The notes under the pieces are model-generated. The model worked only from the letters and a program-made list of their open reading frames with translations. It did not search any database and was not told the DNA's origin. A stretch of 64,000 nucleotides of DNA. It comes from Flavobacterium tistrianum (GTDB lineage Bacteria; Bacteroidota; Bacteroidia; Flavobacteriales; Flavobacteriaceae). The stretch lies in the NCBI RefSeq assembly GCF_003254545.1, contig NZ_QJRH01000063.1, forward strand, positions 1-64,000, written 5' to 3'. Below are positions 61,052 through 64,000 of the stretch, in pieces. Made by a program: the position numbers and the translations under genes. Numbering within the stretch: position 1 is the stretch's first letter; each line of letters opens with the position of its first letter.

Positions 61052-62101
61052 TTATATTTCTATTATATCGAAAATCTTAGTTTTGGATAAATTAATAATC
61101 AAATTTCCCCAATTTAACCCAGAGCCATATCCACTCATTAAAACATTTTGCGAGTTATTTAATAACTCTTTGTGAGAACATACTAAAAGTGGGATTGAAA
61201 CTCCACTAGTATTTCCAAAATTACTAATGTTCAAAAGCATCTTTTCTGGCTCTACTTTTAGCTGGGAAGCTACTTGCTTTATAATAAACTGATTAGACTG
61301 ATGCAAAAGAAAACAATCAATATCTTCTTTTTTAATATTTGTTTTTTCTAACAAGCTAATAATGCTATTTGAAATTTCTCGCAGGGTAAAATCAAAGACT
61401 TTTGGACCATTCATACTCAAATGAAGACCATTTTTCCTATTCCCCATCTCATCACTTACAATTTCAAGACTTTTCTCAGTGATTCCATTACGGTATCCGC
61501 CATCAGGAATTTGAATTGCATTGGCATTTTCTCCATCCGAAAAGAAATTTAAATAGGATTTATTATTAGATTGATCGGCACTAATTAAAACAGCCGCCGC
61601 ACCATCTCCAAATAACATTGCGGTGCTTCTATCTTCAATTGAAAGTATCTTTGAAAGGGTTTCTGCTACTATAAACAACACTTTTCCTTTCTTTAAAGAT
61701 TTCACAATTGAGAATGCAGTGCTTATCCCTTGAATAAATCCTGCACAACCCGCATTAATATCTAAACATAAAATTTCTTTTTTTAATTCGAGTTTATATT
61801 GGAGAATATTGGACGTAAATGGAATTTTATAATCTGGTGTTTGACTTAAAAAAATTAAACACTCAATATCTTCTTTATTTATTTTGTGTTTATCAATTAA
61901 ATTTAAAGCTGCACTAAGACCTAAATCAGATGCAGTTACATTTTCTTCAGCCCAACGTCTTTCCAGTATACCTACCGTTTTTTCAAAAACTCTATACTCT
62001 TTTGGAGACAACAGTTCTCCGAAAGAATCGTTTAAGATTTTTCTCTTAGGGACACAAGCACTAATTGCTTCAATTTCTACACCTTGAAATTCCTGAAGCA
62101 T
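61052..62101 (-). CDS. 3-oxoacyl-ACP synthase III family protein (KAS III-1)
   Basis: A FabH-like thiolase-fold enzyme, 349 aa. The catalytic triad is complete: C119 (NAGCAGF), H267 (LLHQSN) and N297 (NFGNTSG). It condenses an acyl-CoA starter with malonyl-ACP, or transfers acyl groups. It differs from housekeeping FabH in the long N-terminus and in the loop around SDGENANAIQIPDGG. It lies 1 bp after the ACP gene. With KAS III-2, ACP and SDR it probably builds a short acyl chain for sugar decoration. Confidence 0.87.
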   Translation of the reverse strand: MLQEFQGVEIEAISACVPKRKILNDSFGELLSPKEYRVFEKTVGILERRWAEENVTASDLGLSAALNLIDKHKINKEDIECLIFLSQTPDYKIPFTSNILQYKLELKKEILCLDINAGCAGFIQGISTAFSIVKSLKKGKVLFIVAETLSKILSIEDRSTAMLFGDGAAAVLISADQSNNKSYLNFFSDGENANAIQIPDGGYRNGITEKSLEIVSDEMGNRKNGLHLSMNGPKVFDFTLREISNSIISLLEKTNIKKEDIDCFLLHQSNQFIIKQVASQLKVEPEKMLLNISNFGNTSGVSIPLLVCSHKELLNNSQNVLMSGYGSGLNWGNLIINLSKTKIFDIIEI

Positions 62102-62102
62102 A

Positions 62103-62333
62103 TTAATTAAATTTATCTAATCCAATTCGTTCAATCAATGAGTCAATTGTCGTTATGTCTTTCAAATCGTCACCATTTAAAGTAACTCCAAATTCATTTG
62201 ACACATATCCTATTAAAACCATAGCTGCCATAGAATCCCACTCATCTAAATCTTTAAGATTTGTAGTACTTTCTAAGGTAGTTTCAATTTCCAATTCTTC
62301 AGCTAAGCCTGAAATAAAATCAACTTTTTTCAT
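62103..62333 (-). CDS. Acyl carrier protein
   Basis: A 76-aa ACP. The phosphopantetheine-accepting Ser is S34 in DEWDSMAAMVLIG; Met replaces the usual Leu after DS. The start at 62333 (MKKVDFISGLAEEL) gives a normal four-helix ACP; the in-frame codon at 62402 would overlap KAS III-2. The low pI and size fit a dedicated carrier, distinct from the fatty-acid AcpP. It is flanked by two KAS III genes with 1- and 4-bp gaps. Confidence 0.9.
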   Translation of the reverse strand: MKKVDFISGLAEELEIETTLESTTNLKDLDEWDSMAAMVLIGYVSNEFGVTLNGDDLKDITTIDSLIERIGLDKFN

Positions 62334-62337
62334 AATA

Positions 62338-63345
62338 TTATAATTTATTCTTAATTTTAATAAGTCCTCCTGACCAAGAAAGACCAACTCCAAATCCGAC
62401 AATAATTATTGCAGATTCTTTGTCAATCAATTCACTATATTTTTTTAATGCAATAGGTATCGTACAAGAAACTGTGTTTCCACCATCTTCCAAATCGATA
62501 AAAAAATTATCACTAGCAATCTTCAATCTTTTACGCATAAAATTTAACATATATGCATTTGCCTGATGAAAAACAAACTGATCAATTTTGTCAACGCTTA
62601 AGTTGTTTAGTTCAACAATTTCTTTTGTAAAGTTTGGTATAACTTCATTTGTAAAATTAAACACATCAGGTCCATTCATATACAAATGATTGTCCGTATA
62701 TGTATTATCTGTCCCATATACTATTTCGGGAGCATTTGGATCATATGAAAATCTGCTACATCCATTTTTAACAATTAACTTGTCGTAGCCTAAACCATCT
62801 GTCCCGAACATGAAATTGCCAATTCCATCCTCTTCTTCTGAATATGATATTAATGTGGCAGTTGCAGCATCTCCAAAAATTGATCTATTAGATCTATCAT
62901 TAGGATGAAGATATTTAGAATAAGTTTCTGCTGTTACTAATAATACATTTTTTACTTGTTCAGAACTTATTAACCCCTTTGCAAGACTAATCCCATATGT
63001 ATACCCTGAACATCCAAGATTAAAATCTAAAGCTCCAATATTCTTTTTTATTCCTAATTGATTTTGCAAAATACAGGCTGTTGTAGGCAAAAAATATTCT
63101 GGACTTTGCGTGCAATACAAAATATAATCAATTTCTTGCCTATCGTAATTTTCAAATAACTTTTCACATGCTTTCAAAGCTAAATCAAAAGCCGTTTCAT
63201 TTTTACCAACCCAGTATCTATTTTTTATACCTACTTTTTCTTCAAATTTTGAAAAGTCATAATCTGGAAATGCTTCTTGTAAATCTTTGTTTGTGATTTT
63301 GTTTTCAGCATGAACATATTCAATTGCCTTAATAACCATACCCAT
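62338..63345 (-). CDS. 3-oxoacyl-ACP synthase III family protein (KAS III-2)
   Basis: At 335 aa it carries the FabH-type triad C112 (NLGCSGY), H260 (FVFHQAN) and N290 (DGGNTVS). The start region is MGMVIKAIEYVHAENKI; the Met at residue 3 is an alternative start. It is only distantly similar to KAS III-1, so the two are unlikely to be a recent duplication and may catalyse successive condensations. It lies 2 bp after the PglC-like gene. Confidence 0.87.
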   Translation of the reverse strand: MGMVIKAIEYVHAENKITNKDLQEAFPDYDFSKFEEKVGIKNRYWVGKNETAFDLALKACEKLFENYDRQEIDYILYCTQSPEYFLPTTACILQNQLGIKKNIGALDFNLGCSGYTYGISLAKGLISSEQVKNVLLVTAETYSKYLHPNDRSNRSIFGDAATATLISYSEEEDGIGNFMFGTDGLGYDKLIVKNGCSRFSYDPNAPEIVYGTDNTYTDNHLYMNGPDVFNFTNEVIPNFTKEIVELNNLSVDKIDQFVFHQANAYMLNFMRKRLKIASDNFFIDLEDGGNTVSCTIPIALKKYSELIDKESAIIIVGFGVGLSWSGGLIKIKNKL

Positions 63346-63347
63346 AT

Positions 63348-63947
63348 TTAATTTCCTTTAAATGATTCTGTTGTTGCCGCATTATTGGCATTTATTCCCT
63401 CTGACCTAAAAACTTTTTCAATAGTTAAAAATACTATTTTTAAATCTAATAAAAATGAAACATTTTTCGCATAATAAACGTCAAATTTAAATTTTTCTTG
63501 CCAACTAATAGCATTTCTTCCATTTACTTGAGCCCAGCCCGTTATACCAGGTCTAACATTGTGTCGCTGTTTTTGAAAATCATTGTAGAGTGGCAAATAT
63601 TCAGGCAGTAATGGTCTTGGCCCTATCAAACTCATATCTCCCATTAATACATTTAACAATTGTGGCAATTCATCTAAAGAAGTCTTCCTAATAAATGAAC
63701 CCACTTTTGTTAATCTTTCCCCATCTGATAACAAAACCCCTTCTAAATCGACTTTGTCATTCATTGTTTTAAATTTGGTAATTTTAAATATTTTTCCATT
63801 TTTACCAGGTCGTCTTTGTCTGAAAAAAGGCTTGCCATTATTCGCAATAGTTAGACAAAAGATTAGTATTAAAATTATTGGCAAAGTACATATTAATAAA
63901 CTCAAAGCTCCAATAAAGTCTATAAATGGTTTAAGGATTTTATACAT
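63348..63947 (-). CDS. Monotopic phosphoglycosyl transferase (PglC-like)
   Basis: At 199 aa it is a small, single-domain sugar-phosphate transferase that starts the repeat on undecaprenyl phosphate. A hydrophobic re-entrant segment (about 10-33) precedes the catalytic part: [21 protein letters not shown], the Asp-Glu dyad in [16 protein letters not shown] and [13 protein letters not shown], then [16 protein letters not shown]. In Campylobacter, PglC transfers diNAcBac-phosphate; here the likely donor is the N-acylated 4-amino sugar made by the following genes. It is the most upstream gene of the locus in this window; only 53 bp remain before the right edge. Confidence 0.91.
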   Translation of the reverse strand: MYKILKPFIDFIGALSLLICTLPIILILIFCLTIANNGKPFFRQRRPGKNGKIFKITKFKTMNDKVDLEGVLLSDGERLTKVGSFIRKTSLDELPQLLNVLMGDMSLIGPRPLLPEYLPLYNDFQKQRHNVRPGITGWAQVNGRNAISWQEKFKFDVYYAKNVSFLLDLKIVFLTIEKVFRSEGINANNAATTESFKGN

Positions 63948-64000
63948 TATTTTTTAACTTTAATTGGCATTAAACTTATTATTCCAAACTGAATCATCTT

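Overview
The window looks like a chromosomal segment of a Flavobacterium-type member of the Bacteroidetes. It is AT-rich. Promoters fit the Bacteroidetes pattern TTTG-N19-TAnnTTTG, with two exact matches at positions 15-45 and 200-230. It carries PorV/PorQ-type and META-domain envelope genes, and short dispersed palindromes lie between the housekeeping genes. No rRNA, CRISPR array, prophage or intact insertion sequence was seen.

Left part (1-24.5 kb), core genome on both strands. It holds tRNA-Thr, manA, a peroxiredoxin, a 6-pyruvoyl-tetrahydropterin synthase family enzyme, isopentenyl-PP isomerase, an exported msrB-msrA pair, and an AhpD-like protein next to a DGPF protein and an ECF42-type sigma factor. 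These are followed by a META lipoprotein, aminopeptidase P, a quinone oxidoreductase, a SUKH protein, a COG2509 flavoprotein, RecQ, the kdsD-tatC-AhpD-like group, lptB, a GH25 lysozyme, pssA, and a PorV/PorQ-like protein with a DUF4105 protein. The gaps are rich in inverted repeats, including a MITE-like element at 9153-9460 and three copies of a 20-bp palindrome at 14128-14324.

Right part (24.5-64 kb), one large surface-polysaccharide (O-antigen or capsule) locus, all on the minus strand. Transcription enters from beyond 64 kb. First comes a cassette at 57.5-64 kb: a PglC-like phosphoglycosyl transferase, two KAS III enzymes flanking an acyl carrier protein, a Rieske oxygenase, an SDR reductase, a PglD-like acyltransferase and a PglE-like aminotransferase. 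Then come rfbC, rfbD, rfbA and a PglF/CapD-type 4,6-dehydratase. Two tandem terminator-like hairpins (52952-53043) separate these from the Wzm/Wzt exporter. Next are an aminotransferase broken by two lesions, a NeuD-like acetyltransferase, many glycosyltransferases, neuA-neuB-neuC for a nonulosonic acid, a GT11 enzyme, an MBOAT O-acyltransferase with two tandem SGNH-like partners, more glycosyltransferases, an O-antigen ligase/polymerase-like membrane protein and a second, WcaJ-type phosphoglycosyl transferase.

How the genes work together (inference): the dehydratase, aminotransferase and PglD-like protein should make a UDP-4-amino-4,6-dideoxy-GlcNAc whose 4-amino group is acylated. The ACP, two KAS III and SDR have the right composition to build a short hydroxylated acyl chain for that amino group, possibly oxidised further by the Rieske enzyme. 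From memory, the O-antigen of Flavobacterium psychrophilum carries a Qui2NAc4N residue N-acylated with 3,5-dihydroxyhexanoic acid; two condensations and a ketoreductase would explain such a chain. This cassette is the most interesting system in the window.
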